Source: Microcaldota archaeon (GTDB taxonomy: Archaea > Micrarchaeota > Micrarchaeia > Anstonellales > JAGGVH01). Taken from it: 64,000 nucleotides of DNA. The translations under genes and the position numbers were made by a program. Location of the stretch: the NCBI GenBank assembly GCA_020854835.1, contig JAHKLX010000003.1, positions 62,001 to 126,000 of the forward strand, given 5' to 3'. Positions 46,987 through 56,193 of this stretch are shown here, one piece after another; positions within the stretch are counted from its first letter, which is position 1; each line of letters starts with the position of its first letter. A model generated the notes under the pieces. The model had not been told where the DNA came from and did no database searches. It saw only the letters and a program-made list of their open reading frames with translations.

Positions 46987-48720
46987 ATGGCAGTAATTAG
47001 CTCCGATGTTGATAGTATTATAGCAACTCTTAAAAAATATAAATATCTTTCTCTTGATGAATTATCAAAATATTCGAATCTTAAAAATGATGTTATACAG
47101 GAGTGGTTACCAGTATTAGAAGATAGTGGATATGTGAAAATTGTTTATCAGTTCACAAAAATTTATATCCAGTGGTTAGGCCAATCAGGAGGTTCAGGTT
47201 TGACCCCCACCGATATGGATGTAGGAGTTAGCGGTTTAGATTTGGATGCAAACGTTATGCCTGAGAGTGCAATACCGAAACGTAAAAAAGAAGTTGAAGC
47301 AGAAGATATTGAAGAACCTGTTTTTGAACAAGAAGAGGTTAAGGAACCTGAATTTGAAGAGGAAGTTGAAGAACCTGTTTTTGAACAAGAAGAGGTTAAG
47401 GAACCCATTGTTAAAAAAGAAATTTCAGAAAAATCTTATGTAAAAGAAATTCCTAAAATCGATTTTATTGACGAAGATGTTGAAAAGGCTTCTCTAACAT
47501 CCATAAAAAAAAGACCAATGAAAACTCTTCCTATTCACACCCAAGAAATTAAAAAATCTGTTGAAGAAATGCTTGAGGATAAATCATCAGATACATTGAG
47601 CCCTTATGCACAACAGCTTAAAGAATATTTGGCAGATATCGATGCAGCTAAAAGAGAATTAGAAGAACTTAGAAAAGAAAAAAATAAACTATACACAGAT
47701 ATTTTTGAACCTATGGAAAAAGAATTTAGGGCAGGTTATACAACTATTGCAGAAAGAATTGCTGAAAAACAAAAGAATGTTCTTGAACTTCAAGAACAAG
47801 CTTTAAAACTCCCCGAAATGCTTGAAGAGGTTGATAGACAACAAATTAAATTACATGAAATCGGTGAAAAAATAAAGAAAATATCGAATGAATCAACAGG
47901 AGTTATAAATAACTCTCTCGAAAGCTTGCAAGATCTTTCAGAGCAATCTGCAGAACAAATGCAGCTTGCGAAAAAAGCGATAAATAAAAATATTCATGAT
48001 TTGAGCGAAGCTCAAACCCTCCTTAAAAGAATAGAATCTGTTGAAACTGAAATATCTGAAAGCATGGTTGAAATTGAGGATAAAGTAAGAGAAGAACAAG
48101 ATAAATTGGAAAGATTGGCAGATGTTTGGAGAGAAATACAAGAAACAAAAGACGATGTTGTTGAGAAAATTAAAGAATCCTCCGATATTGTTGATGAAGA
48201 AAAAGATAAACTTAGAACAATTGAAGAACAGGTTTCCCAAACATTAGAACTTCGTGAATGGATAAAAATGAGTCAAGAAATATATAAAAGAAAAGTTGAT
48301 GATTTTGATGATTATTTGAAGAAAAATGAAAAAGATTACAATAAACTTAGAGAAAGCATTGAGGCCAATTATCTCAAAATGTATATGAAAGACCTCGCAG
48401 ATTTGAGTAAAGAATATGAAAGTGCTTTGTCTTCTGCCAAAGACAAAGAAAAAACTATTGATGAAAGGATTGACGAATCAAAAAAGAGAATTTCAGATCT
48501 TGTAAGACAAAGTCAAGAATTAGTTGAAGCTCTTGAAAAAGGCGAATTCCAAGCTGAAGACTTTAACCAGCTCAAAAGAGAGATGGATAGAAAAAGAAGA
48601 CAAACAGAAGAAGAAATGGAAATTTTAGTGAAAGAAAGAGAACAAATATCTGGGAAACTTAAATCTGCATCTAAGAAAAAACCTTCATCAAAATCAAAAA
48701 AGAATGGAAAAAATAATTAA
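46987..48720 (+). CDS. winged-helix/long coiled-coil protein (paralogue of 17600-19336)
   Basis: A 577-residue cytoplasmic protein. Residues about 6-62 match the winged-helix domain of the filament-cluster protein ('NDVIQEWLPVLEDSGYVKIVYQFTK'). Residues about 90-160 are acidic and hold a 19-residue repeat. The rest is charged coiled coil (about 205-560), ending in a Lys/Ser-rich tail. It is not in an obvious operon; a likely promoter (gatttttaaataaac, about 46937) lies upstream. Shared architecture with a filament-linked gene suggests related scaffolding roles, perhaps for another membrane machine. Confidence 0.8.
   Translation: MAVISSDVDSIIATLKKYKYLSLDELSKYSNLKNDVIQEWLPVLEDSGYVKIVYQFTKIYIQWLGQSGGSGLTPTDMDVGVSGLDLDANVMPESAIPKRKKEVEAEDIEEPVFEQEEVKEPEFEEEVEEPVFEQEEVKEPIVKKEISEKSYVKEIPKIDFIDEDVEKASLTSIKKRPMKTLPIHTQEIKKSVEEMLEDKSSDTLSPYAQQLKEYLADIDAAKRELEELRKEKNKLYTDIFEPMEKEFRAGYTTIAERIAEKQKNVLELQEQALKLPEMLEEVDRQQIKLHEIGEKIKKISNESTGVINNSLESLQDLSEQSAEQMQLAKKAINKNIHDLSEAQTLLKRIESVETEISESMVEIEDKVREEQDKLERLADVWREIQETKDDVVEKIKESSDIVDEEKDKLRTIEEQVSQTLELREWIKMSQEIYKRKVDDFDDYLKKNEKDYNKLRESIEANYLKMYMKDLADLSKEYESALSSAKDKEKTIDERIDESKKRISDLVRQSQELVEALEKGEFQAEDFNQLKREMDRKRRQTEEEMEILVKEREQISGKLKSASKKKPSSKSKKNGKNN
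47309..47405 (+). repeat. 40-bp direct repeat, 57-bp period
   Basis: Positions 47309-47348 and 47366-47405 are identical. They encode two copies of EEPVFEQEEVKEP in the acidic linker of the coiled-coil protein, set 19 codons apart. Identity at silent sites indicates a recent duplication. Confidence 0.9.
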
Positions 48721-48789
48721 ATTTTAGATCTCCTTCAAAAAAATTATTTGTTATTGTTTTCAAAATTTTGGAGATTGGCGACTTGTTGA

Positions 48790-51555
48790 GTGGAAATATA
48801 CCCTACAAATAATTATAAACTTCAGAATTCAGATAATTTTATGCTCCTTGATCTTAGAATTGAAAAATTAATTATTGATAGATTTGGTGGACAGTTGACA
48901 GAGATACAAAAAAAAACTTTTGTCCCGATTTCCGAAGGACGAGATGTGTTGATAACTGCCCCCACAGGAAAAGGAAAAACAGAAGCAGCCATTCTTCCTC
49001 TGTTGAGCAAAATATTGAGTTTGGATGATAAAAAAGGGATTCAACTAGTTTATATAACTCCTTTAAAAGCATTAAATAGAGACATGCTTGATAGGTTGGA
49101 ATGGTGGTGCACTAAACTTAAAATATCAAAAGATTTGAGACATGGAGATACCTCTCAACACACCAGAATGAAACAATCTCAAAATCCTCCGCAAGTTTTA
49201 ATAACAACCCCCGAAACACTAAACGGGATTTTGGTAAATAAGTATTTGGGAGATGCGTTAAAGAACACACGATTTGTAATTGTTGATGAAATACATGAAT
49301 TAGTAACCTCAAAAAGAGGAGTTCAGTTGTCGATGGTTTTAGAACGTTTAAATAAACGGAGTCTGCACAAAGTTCAAAGAATAGGTGTTAGTGCAACAGT
49401 GGGAAATGCAATTAAAATGGCAGAATATTTGTCCCCCCAAAATAATGTTGAAATAATTGAAGATGTTGAAAACAAGGATTACTCTATACAAATTATTTAT
49501 CCTAAAGTTGAGGATATAAAAACAAAATTAAATCATAATTTGGCAAAAAAAGTGGATCTGGGCGGAGATTCATTATCAAGAATTCTGAATATGAAAGAAC
49601 TCATTAAAGAAAAAACATTAGTTTTTGTAAACACACGTTCTGCTGCCGAAGCCATAAGTTCTAGATTGAAAATACTAGGAGTCAGTGTGGGCATTCATCA
49701 TGGTTCATTATCAAAAGAAGTTAGATTAAAAGCTGAAAAAGATTTTAAGAATTCTAAGATAAAAACACTTGTTTGTACTTCAAGTATGGAATTGGGGATA
49801 GATATCGGTGATGTTGAATTGGTAATTCAGTATATATCCCCTCGGCAAACAAAAAGATTGATTCAGCGAGTGGGAAGAGCAGGACATCATCATACAAAAA
49901 TTTCAAATGGTGTGATAATCGCCATAGATATTGAGGATTACATTGAATCGTTAGCTATTGACAAACTTCTTAAACAGAAGTGGATAGAAGAGGAAAAAAT
50001 ATTGATTAATTCATATGATGTTATAGCTCAACAACTTATTGGCATTCTTTTGGAGGGAAAACAAGGATTTCATAAAAAATTGCTCCTGGGAGATGTGCAT
50101 AAAATACTATCAAAGGCATATACTTACAAGATAACTTTAGAAACATTATCAGAGATAGCTGAACAACTGGCAGATACAAGAATGGTATATATTGAAAAAA
50201 GCGAACGGATTGAGAATTGGGAATTAAACATTAGAACACTTAAAGCAAGAATGTATTTTTATACTCACTTATCAACCATTCCTTCGAATATAAATTTTAC
50301 AATAAGAGATATCCAACTTAATAGAATCATAGGCAGATTGGATGAAAAATTTGTTTCTGTTTTGTCTAAAGGAGATAAATTTATAACCAAAAGTATACCT
50401 TGGAAAGTTGTTGATATAACTGACCAAGAAGTTCTTGTTGAGGGAGTAGAAGATTACACACTTTCTATCCCAGATTGGATAGGTGAAGAATTACCCGTCC
50501 CCTATGAAATTGCTCAAACTGCAGGCAGATTAAGAGAAGAAATTAGAATGAAGAAAATTAAAACTATGTTTGGTGCACTTGCGGAAAGATTAGAGAAGGA
50601 TATTGTTGAAACTCCAACAGATAAAAACCTCATTATTGAATCAACCCCCGAAACAATTGTTATTCATACTTGCGCAGGGAACAAGGTAAATGAAACCCTT
50701 TCTAAAATCCTTGCTCATCAATTATCTGTAAAATATGGAATAGCAAAAACGAACGCAGACCAATATAGGATATTTATTGAAAGCTCTTATAAAATACCTG
50801 CTAAAGAAATTGAAAAAAGTTTGATGAGTATTGAGAATGTTAATTTGTTTTTAGATAAGATAATACCTGAAACATATGGATTTATATACGAAATAAATCA
50901 CGTTGGAAAATTGTTTGGGGCCATAAAAAATGATGACAGAATAAATAAAAAAGCAGTTTGGTACTTGAAAGATTCTCCGATTTTTAAAGAGAGTATAGAA
51001 TCTATGAAATTCAAATATTATGATGTTGAAAAAACTTCTATTTTTTTGAAATCTTTGAAAAATAAAAGTATATTTATTTATGACAATGTAGAATTGAGTT
51101 TGTGGTCAAAGCTCGGGACTGTGGATTACCGATTTGGAGATATATTGGGCAAAGTTGAACCTCAAAAAGAGGTTATTGAAATATTTATTAAGAATATAAT
51201 GGAAAGAAAAATAAAATTTAGATGTACATACTGTTCAAATGTTTGGTATTCTGAATTGAAGGATTTAGAAAACTTTATAAAGTGTCCAAAATGCAATAGC
51301 CCCATGGTGGGAGTTGCAGGAGTATTAAGAGAAGGAAATTTTTATGAGAATGCAGATCCAAAAGTTGAAAAATCGGCAGAATTGGTTAGAGGCTATGGCA
51401 AAAAAGCAGTTATCGCATTGAGTGTTTATGGAGTTGGTCCACAGACTGCTTCAAAAATATTGAGAATGATGAGACAGGATGAAAAACAATTTTTCATGGA
51501 TTTGATTGACGCTCAAAAAAACTTTATAAAAAACAAACGTTTTTGGAGTATTTAA
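48790..51555 (+). CDS. Lhr-like DEAD/DEAH superfamily 2 helicase
   Basis: A 921-residue helicase if it starts at GTG 48790; an ATG at 48841 (904 residues) is an alternative, and neither has a strong Shine-Dalgarno. Motifs are Q-like 'LTEIQKKTF', Walker A APTGKGKT (57-64), 'TPLKAL', DEIH, 'GVSAT', 'VFVNTRSAAEA', 'CTSSMELGIDIGDV' and 'QRVGRAGHH'. The C-terminal region has a Cys4 zinc ribbon (C-x2-C ... 'CPKC', about residues 815-840) and a helix-hairpin-helix ('ALSVYGVGPQTASKIL', about 875-890). It likely unwinds or remodels nucleic acids in repair. It shares its TTAA stop region with the convergent gene. Confidence 0.9.
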   Translation: MEIYPTNNYKLQNSDNFMLLDLRIEKLIIDRFGGQLTEIQKKTFVPISEGRDVLITAPTGKGKTEAAILPLLSKILSLDDKKGIQLVYITPLKALNRDMLDRLEWWCTKLKISKDLRHGDTSQHTRMKQSQNPPQVLITTPETLNGILVNKYLGDALKNTRFVIVDEIHELVTSKRGVQLSMVLERLNKRSLHKVQRIGVSATVGNAIKMAEYLSPQNNVEIIEDVENKDYSIQIIYPKVEDIKTKLNHNLAKKVDLGGDSLSRILNMKELIKEKTLVFVNTRSAAEAISSRLKILGVSVGIHHGSLSKEVRLKAEKDFKNSKIKTLVCTSSMELGIDIGDVELVIQYISPRQTKRLIQRVGRAGHHHTKISNGVIIAIDIEDYIESLAIDKLLKQKWIEEEKILINSYDVIAQQLIGILLEGKQGFHKKLLLGDVHKILSKAYTYKITLETLSEIAEQLADTRMVYIEKSERIENWELNIRTLKARMYFYTHLSTIPSNINFTIRDIQLNRIIGRLDEKFVSVLSKGDKFITKSIPWKVVDITDQEVLVEGVEDYTLSIPDWIGEELPVPYEIAQTAGRLREEIRMKKIKTMFGALAERLEKDIVETPTDKNLIIESTPETIVIHTCAGNKVNETLSKILAHQLSVKYGIAKTNADQYRIFIESSYKIPAKEIEKSLMSIENVNLFLDKIIPETYGFIYEINHVGKLFGAIKNDDRINKKAVWYLKDSPIFKESIESMKFKYYDVEKTSIFLKSLKNKSIFIYDNVELSLWSKLGTVDYRFGDILGKVEPQKEVIEIFIKNIMERKIKFRCTYCSNVWYSELKDLENFIKCPKCNSPMVGVAGVLREGNFYENADPKVEKSAELVRGYGKKAVIALSVYGVGPQTASKILRMMRQDEKQFFMDLIDAQKNFIKNKRFWSI

Positions 51556-52133
51556 TTCACTATTGTAGCTTTCCCCACTTCAGATAACCTCACTCTAATA
51601 ACATTATCTGAATCAGACCATGTAACAAACCAATAATTTTCTTGTTTTTGTACATTCGGTTCTGCGTTTGGGTGGTTTTGTAAAAAATCTCTTATTGCTT
51701 CTGTTCCGCTTGCCTTGTGTGAAGCAATAATTGCCTGCTCCTCATATAATAAAACACAGCCAACTTGTTGGTCTAAACAAGTACTGCAATCTTTGACAAC
51801 TTCTTTGTAAGGATCAGGTACAAAATTAGTTTCAGGGTATGTATAAACAAGGTGTATTCTTTTTGGGCACTGAGGATTTGCAGTGAATGAAACTTTTGCT
51901 TTGATATACCAATCACCCTTTGTTTCATTTATTTCAAGAATTTCATATTCAACAGGACCATATCTGGATTCGGGATATTTGTTTTCTAAATCTTCCATAA
52001 CTGAATTGAGAACGCTTTCTTGAGTGTAAACAGGCTTTTCAGAGTGGAGTAAAAAAAATAAACCTAACCCTAAAACTAACAACAGCCCCAATATTATGAT
52101 GGGATGTTTTAGTATGTAAAACACTCTTTTCAT
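51552..52133 (-). CDS. membrane-anchored extracytoplasmic protein, unknown
   Basis: A 193-residue protein. A basic N-terminus is followed by a transmembrane helix (about residues 11-30), then a soluble domain with three or four cysteines ('CPKRIHLVY', 'DCSTCLDQQVGC'). The C-terminal half has 'WFVTWSDSDNVIRVRLSEVG', a PepSY-like or cystatin-like alpha/beta pattern, but the match is weak. It stands alone between the helicase (convergent) and the por operon (divergent). Confidence 0.7.
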   Translation of the reverse strand: MKRVFYILKHPIIILGLLLVLGLGLFFLLHSEKPVYTQESVLNSVMEDLENKYPESRYGPVEYEILEINETKGDWYIKAKVSFTANPQCPKRIHLVYTYPETNFVPDPYKEVVKDCSTCLDQQVGCVLLYEEQAIIASHKASGTEAIRDFLQNHPNAEPNVQKQENYWFVTWSDSDNVIRVRLSEVGKATIVN

Positions 52134-52310
52134 GATTTAAATTATGCAAAAAGGGTTTTTATACATTACTATTGTGTAGAAAATTGTAATGGAACTTTAG
52201 TACAGGAATAGCAAAATGGCTTTTTTTGATTGTTGAGGATTTGCTACGCCCTAATAACAAAACATTAAACAGTTTGATTTCGGCATTTTCCAACCTTAAC
52301 ATTATAAAAA

Positions 52311-52321
52311 TATTACTAATG
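52311..52321 (+). promoter_or_regulatory. TATA box of the por operon
   Basis: The sequence attataaaaat lies about 35 nt before the porC ATG (52356), with GAGGTG at 52345-52350. The rest of the 222-nt gap (52134-52355) shows no other gene or RNA. Confidence 0.5.
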
Positions 52322-52355
52322 TAGGTAATCTGTTTATTGTGAATGAGGTGAAAAA

Positions 52356-52892
52356 ATGATTGAAGTTAGATTTCATGGTAGAGGAGGCCAAGGAGCAGTA
52401 ACTGCTGCAGAATTGTTGGCTGTCGCTGTGGGCCATTATGGAAAATATTCAAAAAGCTTTCCTTTTTTTGGTGTTGAAAGAAGAGGGGCACCAGTACAAG
52501 CGTTTTGTAGAATTGACGACAAACCTATACGAATACACCAAAATGTTGTATCTCCAAATATAGTTGTAGTATTGGATGCAACTTTAATGGACAATGTAGA
52601 TGTCACCGAAGGATTAGAAAATAAAGGTTTGATAATAATTAACACCTCAAAAGAATCAAAAGAATTCCTTTTGGGAGATTACAAAATTGTTACAGTTGAT
52701 GCAACCAATATCGCGTATAAAAATTTAAGCGTCCCAATTGTTAACACTGCCATTTTGGGAGTTTTTGAAAAACTTGTAGATTGGGTAAACGTAGATTCTC
52801 TCGAAAAGGCAATAAATGAGAGATTTGATGAAAAACTTGCATTGAAAAATATAAATGCGATGAAACAATGCGCAAATGAGGTGAGAATATGA
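52356..52892 (+). CDS. porC: pyruvate:ferredoxin oxidoreductase gamma subunit
   Basis: A 178-residue subunit beginning 'MIEVRFHGRGGQGAVTAAEL', the hallmark of 2-oxoacid:ferredoxin oxidoreductase gamma domains. 'SFPFFGVERRGAPV' is also conserved. With PorD, PorA and PorB it makes acetyl-CoA and reduced ferredoxin from pyruvate. It overlaps porD by 4 nt (ATGA). The substrate could be another 2-oxoacid, since sequence alone does not separate them fully. Confidence 0.93.
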   Translation: MIEVRFHGRGGQGAVTAAELLAVAVGHYGKYSKSFPFFGVERRGAPVQAFCRIDDKPIRIHQNVVSPNIVVVLDATLMDNVDVTEGLENKGLIIINTSKESKEFLLGDYKIVTVDATNIAYKNLSVPIVNTAILGVFEKLVDWVNVDSLEKAINERFDEKLALKNINAMKQCANEVRI

Positions 52893-53140
52893 CTTTAACT
52901 CCATGTGCCAAACCAGGAACTGCTTCAAAAAATAAAACAGGATCCTGGAGAGATAAAAAACCAAATATTGATAAAGAAAAATGTATTGGTTGCGCACAAT
53001 GTGCGATGCACTGCCCGGAGGGCGCAATAGATGTGAAGAATGGTAAAGCAGAGATTGATTATGATTACTGTAAAGGCTGCGGGATATGTGAAAAAGTTTG
53101 TCCTGTAAAAGCAATTTCGATGAAAAAAGAAGAAAAATAG
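52889..53140 (+). CDS. porD: pyruvate:ferredoxin oxidoreductase delta subunit (ferredoxin)
   Basis: An 83-residue subunit with two 4Fe-4S motifs, C-x2-C-x2-C-x3-CP at residues about 33-43 (CIGCAQCAMHCP) and about 63-73 (CKGCGICEKVCP). It carries electrons from the TPP site to external ferredoxin. It overlaps porC by 4 nt. Confidence 0.93.
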   Translation: MTLTPCAKPGTASKNKTGSWRDKKPNIDKEKCIGCAQCAMHCPEGAIDVKNGKAEIDYDYCKGCGICEKVCPVKAISMKKEEK

Positions 53141-53148
53141 GTGAGGAT

Positions 53149-53613
53149 ATGGCATTGGAGGAGGAATGTATATTTTGTAAGATTGTTACAGAAGATATTG
53201 GGTGTGCGAAAATTTGGGAAGATGAAAAACATATTGCATTCCTGGATATCAATCCCAACACAGAAGGTATGACTCTTGTAATACCTAAAGATCACTACAA
53301 TTCGTATGCATTTGAAATGCCAGACACTGCCTATACAGAACTTATGATTGCATCAAAAAAAGTTGCTAAAATACTTGAAAAAGGTTTGGATGTAAAACGT
53401 GTTGCCATGGTCATGGAGGGTATGGGGGTCAATCACGTGCATATTAAATTATATCCCATACACGGAATCAAAGAAATTTTTGAAGTGAATATATCAAAAG
53501 AAATAAAATATTTTAAGGAATATGAAGGATATATCTCAACTCATCTTGGGCCAAAAAAGGACTTGGAAGAGCTTGAGAAATTTGCTGAAAAAATACGTGA
53601 AAAAAATAAATAA
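53149..53613 (+). CDS. HIT-family protein inside the por operon
   Basis: A 154-residue histidine-triad protein starting at the ATG behind GGTGAG; the upstream frame is porD sequence. 'EECIFCKIVTEDIG' (residues 5-18) and 'TLVIPKDHY' are typical HIT strands. The triad reads H96-V-H98-I-K100: the middle, nucleophilic His is present and the third is Lys. HIT proteins hydrolyse nucleotide phosphoramidates or dinucleotides. It sits between porD and porA with 10-nt gaps, so it is certainly co-transcribed; why is unknown. Confidence 0.88.
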   Translation: MALEEECIFCKIVTEDIGCAKIWEDEKHIAFLDINPNTEGMTLVIPKDHYNSYAFEMPDTAYTELMIASKKVAKILEKGLDVKRVAMVMEGMGVNHVHIKLYPIHGIKEIFEVNISKEIKYFKEYEGYISTHLGPKKDLEELEKFAEKIREKNK

Positions 53614-53623
53614 AGGTGAGAAA

Positions 53624-54772
53624 ATGAAAACGATTGAAGGAAGTAAAGCAGTATGTGATGCAGTTGTTAATTGCGAGCCAGAAGTTGTGGCTTGTTATCC
53701 AATAACTCCATCAACTCATATTGCAGAAGATTTAAACAAAGCCTATATGGATGGAAAATTGAAAACTTATGTTGCAGTTGAATCAGAATTTGCCGCGATA
53801 TCTACTATTGTTGGTGGAAGTGCAGCAGGAAGCAGGGTTTTTTCAACAACAAGCTCCCAAGGTTTAGCTCTGATGCACGAGATTATTTTTGCGTCTGCAG
53901 GAATGCGCGTCCCATTGGTTATGGTTGTGGCAAACCGTTCCTTGAGTGCACCATTGAATATTTGGAATGATCATCAAGATTCAATATCTGAAAGAGATGC
54001 GGGGTGGGTGCAATTATATTGTGAAACAAATCAAGAAGCAACAGATACAATTCCCTTGGCTTTTAGAATTGCAGAAGAATTAATGATACCTGTAATGGTT
54101 TGTATGGATGGTTTTTATTTGACACATGCTGTTGAACAATTAACAGTTCCAGAAAAAGAAATTATACAAAAATTTCTTCCTCCTTTCAACCCAGAAATAA
54201 AACTTGATCCAAAAAACCCGATGACAATGGGGGTTTACGCAAAACCAGATAATTATCAAGAATTTAGAAATAGTTTGGATTCAGACATGTTTAAAGCAAT
54301 AGAAACAATTGAAAAAAGATCAAAAGAATGGGGCAAACTTATTTCGAGAGAATATGGAAATGGCATTATTGAAGAATACCAAACTGACGATGCTGAAAGA
54401 GTTTTAATTGCCTTAAGTTCTGTTTGTGGGAATATAAAAGAAGCAGTGGATGAGCTTAGAAGAAAAGGTGAAAAAGTTGGATTGTTAAGGATAAAATGTT
54501 TTAGGCCTTTCCCATATAAAGAAATAAAAAAAGTGCTTCAAGGAAAAAAACATGTTGGTGTTATTGAAAAGGCGATGAGCGCAGGCGCCTATCCCCCCAT
54601 GTATGTTGATATTGTATCTGCCATGTACGGAGAAACAATTCCAATAAGCTATTTTATTGGAGGTTTGGGGGGCAGAGATATTACAGTTGAACACTGTAAA
54701 GAATTGTTTGAGAAATTGAAGGAAAAACCTGTAAAAAAATGGATTTTGGAAAACAGTAATTCCAAAGAATGA
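53624..54772 (+). CDS. porA: pyruvate:ferredoxin oxidoreductase alpha subunit
   Basis: A 382-residue subunit. The start is the ATG at 53624 (MKTIEGSKAV) behind GGTGAG; the upstream ORF is HIT sequence. Conserved features are 'EVVACYPITPSTHIAE', 'VAVESEFAAISTIVGGSAAG', 'TTSSQGLALMHEIIF' and a C-terminal 'RIKCFRPFPYKEI' domain. It forms the alpha-beta TPP active site with PorB. Confidence 0.94.
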   Translation: MKTIEGSKAVCDAVVNCEPEVVACYPITPSTHIAEDLNKAYMDGKLKTYVAVESEFAAISTIVGGSAAGSRVFSTTSSQGLALMHEIIFASAGMRVPLVMVVANRSLSAPLNIWNDHQDSISERDAGWVQLYCETNQEATDTIPLAFRIAEELMIPVMVCMDGFYLTHAVEQLTVPEKEIIQKFLPPFNPEIKLDPKNPMTMGVYAKPDNYQEFRNSLDSDMFKAIETIEKRSKEWGKLISREYGNGIIEEYQTDDAERVLIALSSVCGNIKEAVDELRRKGEKVGLLRIKCFRPFPYKEIKKVLQGKKHVGVIEKAMSAGAYPPMYVDIVSAMYGETIPISYFIGGLGGRDITVEHCKELFEKLKEKPVKKWILENSNSKE

Positions 54773-54781
54773 GGTGAGGAT

Positions 54782-55639
54782 ATGGAATACGATAGAAAAG
54801 ACGACTTGTTTGTCTCGGGACATACTGCTTGTGCAGGTTGCGGGGCAACCATCATTATAAGAAATGTGATGAGGGCTCTAGGAGATGATGTTATAATTGT
54901 TAATGCAACAAGCTGTTCGGAAATATTCTCATCTTGTTATCCAACTAGTGCATGGAAAGTTCCTTATATACACGTAACTTTTGAAAATGCAGCAGCAGTT
55001 GCCGTTGGAGTTGCTAAATCACTGGAAGCAAAAGGAAACGACCATACAACTGTTGTTGTTATTGCAGGAGATGGAGGAACTTATGATATTGGTTTTGGAA
55101 TTATGAGTGGTGCAATGGAAAGAAATGAGAATATTCTCTACGTTTGTTATGATAATGAGGCCTATATGAATACAGGTATACAGAGAAGTGGCGCAACTCC
55201 CTATAAAGCATGGACTACAACTTCACAGGTTGGAAAAATGAAACAGGGAAAACAAGAGTGGAAGAAAAATATAACTGAAATAGCAAAAGCACACGGGATT
55301 CCTTATGTAGCAACATCAACATCAGGACATCTATTTGATTTGAAAAAGAAAATTGAAAAAGCTAAAAAAATAAAAGGGTTTAGATTTGTTGACGTTCATT
55401 CTCCGTGCGTACCGGGATGGAAATATGATCCTGCTTTAACAGTTGAACTTTCAAAACTTGCAGTAGATACGGGCTTGTGGAAAGTTTTTGAATATGAAAA
55501 TGGTAAAGAAACAATAACCATTCAGCCCAAATTTATTCCTGTTGAAGAATATTTCAAACATCAAAAAAGATTCAAACACCTTACAAAAGAAGATATTGAG
55601 TTCATTCAAAAAAAAGTTAATGAAGACTGGAATCGATAA
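54782..55639 (+). CDS. porB: pyruvate:ferredoxin oxidoreductase beta subunit
   Basis: A 285-residue TPP-binding subunit beginning nine bases after porA. Iron-sulfur ligands C-A-G-C (HTACAGCGA) are near residue 18, with a further pair 'SCSEIFSSC'. The TPP motif GDGGTYDIG ... 'CYDNEAYMNTG' is complete, and 'SPCVPGWKYDP' provides the last Cys. It completes a four-subunit POR. Confidence 0.95.
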   Translation: MEYDRKDDLFVSGHTACAGCGATIIIRNVMRALGDDVIIVNATSCSEIFSSCYPTSAWKVPYIHVTFENAAAVAVGVAKSLEAKGNDHTTVVVIAGDGGTYDIGFGIMSGAMERNENILYVCYDNEAYMNTGIQRSGATPYKAWTTTSQVGKMKQGKQEWKKNITEIAKAHGIPYVATSTSGHLFDLKKKIEKAKKIKGFRFVDVHSPCVPGWKYDPALTVELSKLAVDTGLWKVFEYENGKETITIQPKFIPVEEYFKHQKRFKHLTKEDIEFIQKKVNEDWNR

Positions 55640-55640
55640 T

Positions 55641-56192
55641 TTATTTTCTCTTCTTTTTTCTCTTTTTTATAGTTTTTGTTTTTTTCTGAGAAACTTTTTT
55701 TTCTGGTAGCTTAGATGTTTTGTCCTTGTTTTTATAGTAGGAATACCCTACATAAATTATTATTGCTAAAAAAATAATAACTACACATTCCAACCCATTA
55801 GTCATTTGATAATTTGAGAGATATGTCAGCTCTCCATTACCAAATTTGTCAGAATTGCTTAGGGTCGGACCATAATATTCAAAGAAAAATACATAATAAT
55901 CAAAAGATGAACCTGTATAATATATGTTTCTGGAATAAGCCCTGCTCTTTAAGGTTTCGTTGTTTTTAGCTTCAAGAACAAAATCTATTGATTCTTTAGA
56001 AGAACATATTTCGCAAAAATCGTCCTGGCATGTTGCATTAACATCCGAATAAATTGTGTAAATAAAAGTTTGATTTATGGATTCATTATTCATATAAACA
56101 GGTTGAATTGTTATTACTGCACATTGTGTTGAAGGAAAAAAACCTGAGTATACTATATAAGATAATAATAAAATAAAAAATAATTTTTTCAA
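55641..56192 (-). CDS. small membrane protein with external domain and Lys-rich tail
   Basis: About 183 residues. The GTG at 56201 lies in the GGGTGAT Shine-Dalgarno, so I prefer the TTG at 56192 (LKKLFFILLL). An N-terminal hydrophobic segment could be a signal peptide. Residues about 25-130 are external, with several N-x-S/T sequons and Cys pairs (CQDDFCEIC). A transmembrane helix (CVVIIFLAIIIYVGYSYY) follows, then a cytoplasmic, very Lys-rich tail. The start overlaps the trpS stop region. The function is unknown. Confidence 0.68.
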   Translation of the reverse strand: MKKLFFILLLSYIVYSGFFPSTQCAVITIQPVYMNNESINQTFIYTIYSDVNATCQDDFCEICSSKESIDFVLEAKNNETLKSRAYSRNIYYTGSSFDYYVFFFEYYGPTLSNSDKFGNGELTYLSNYQMTNGLECVVIIFLAIIIYVGYSYYKNKDKTSKLPEKKVSQKKTKTIKKRKKKRK

Positions 56193-56193
56193 A

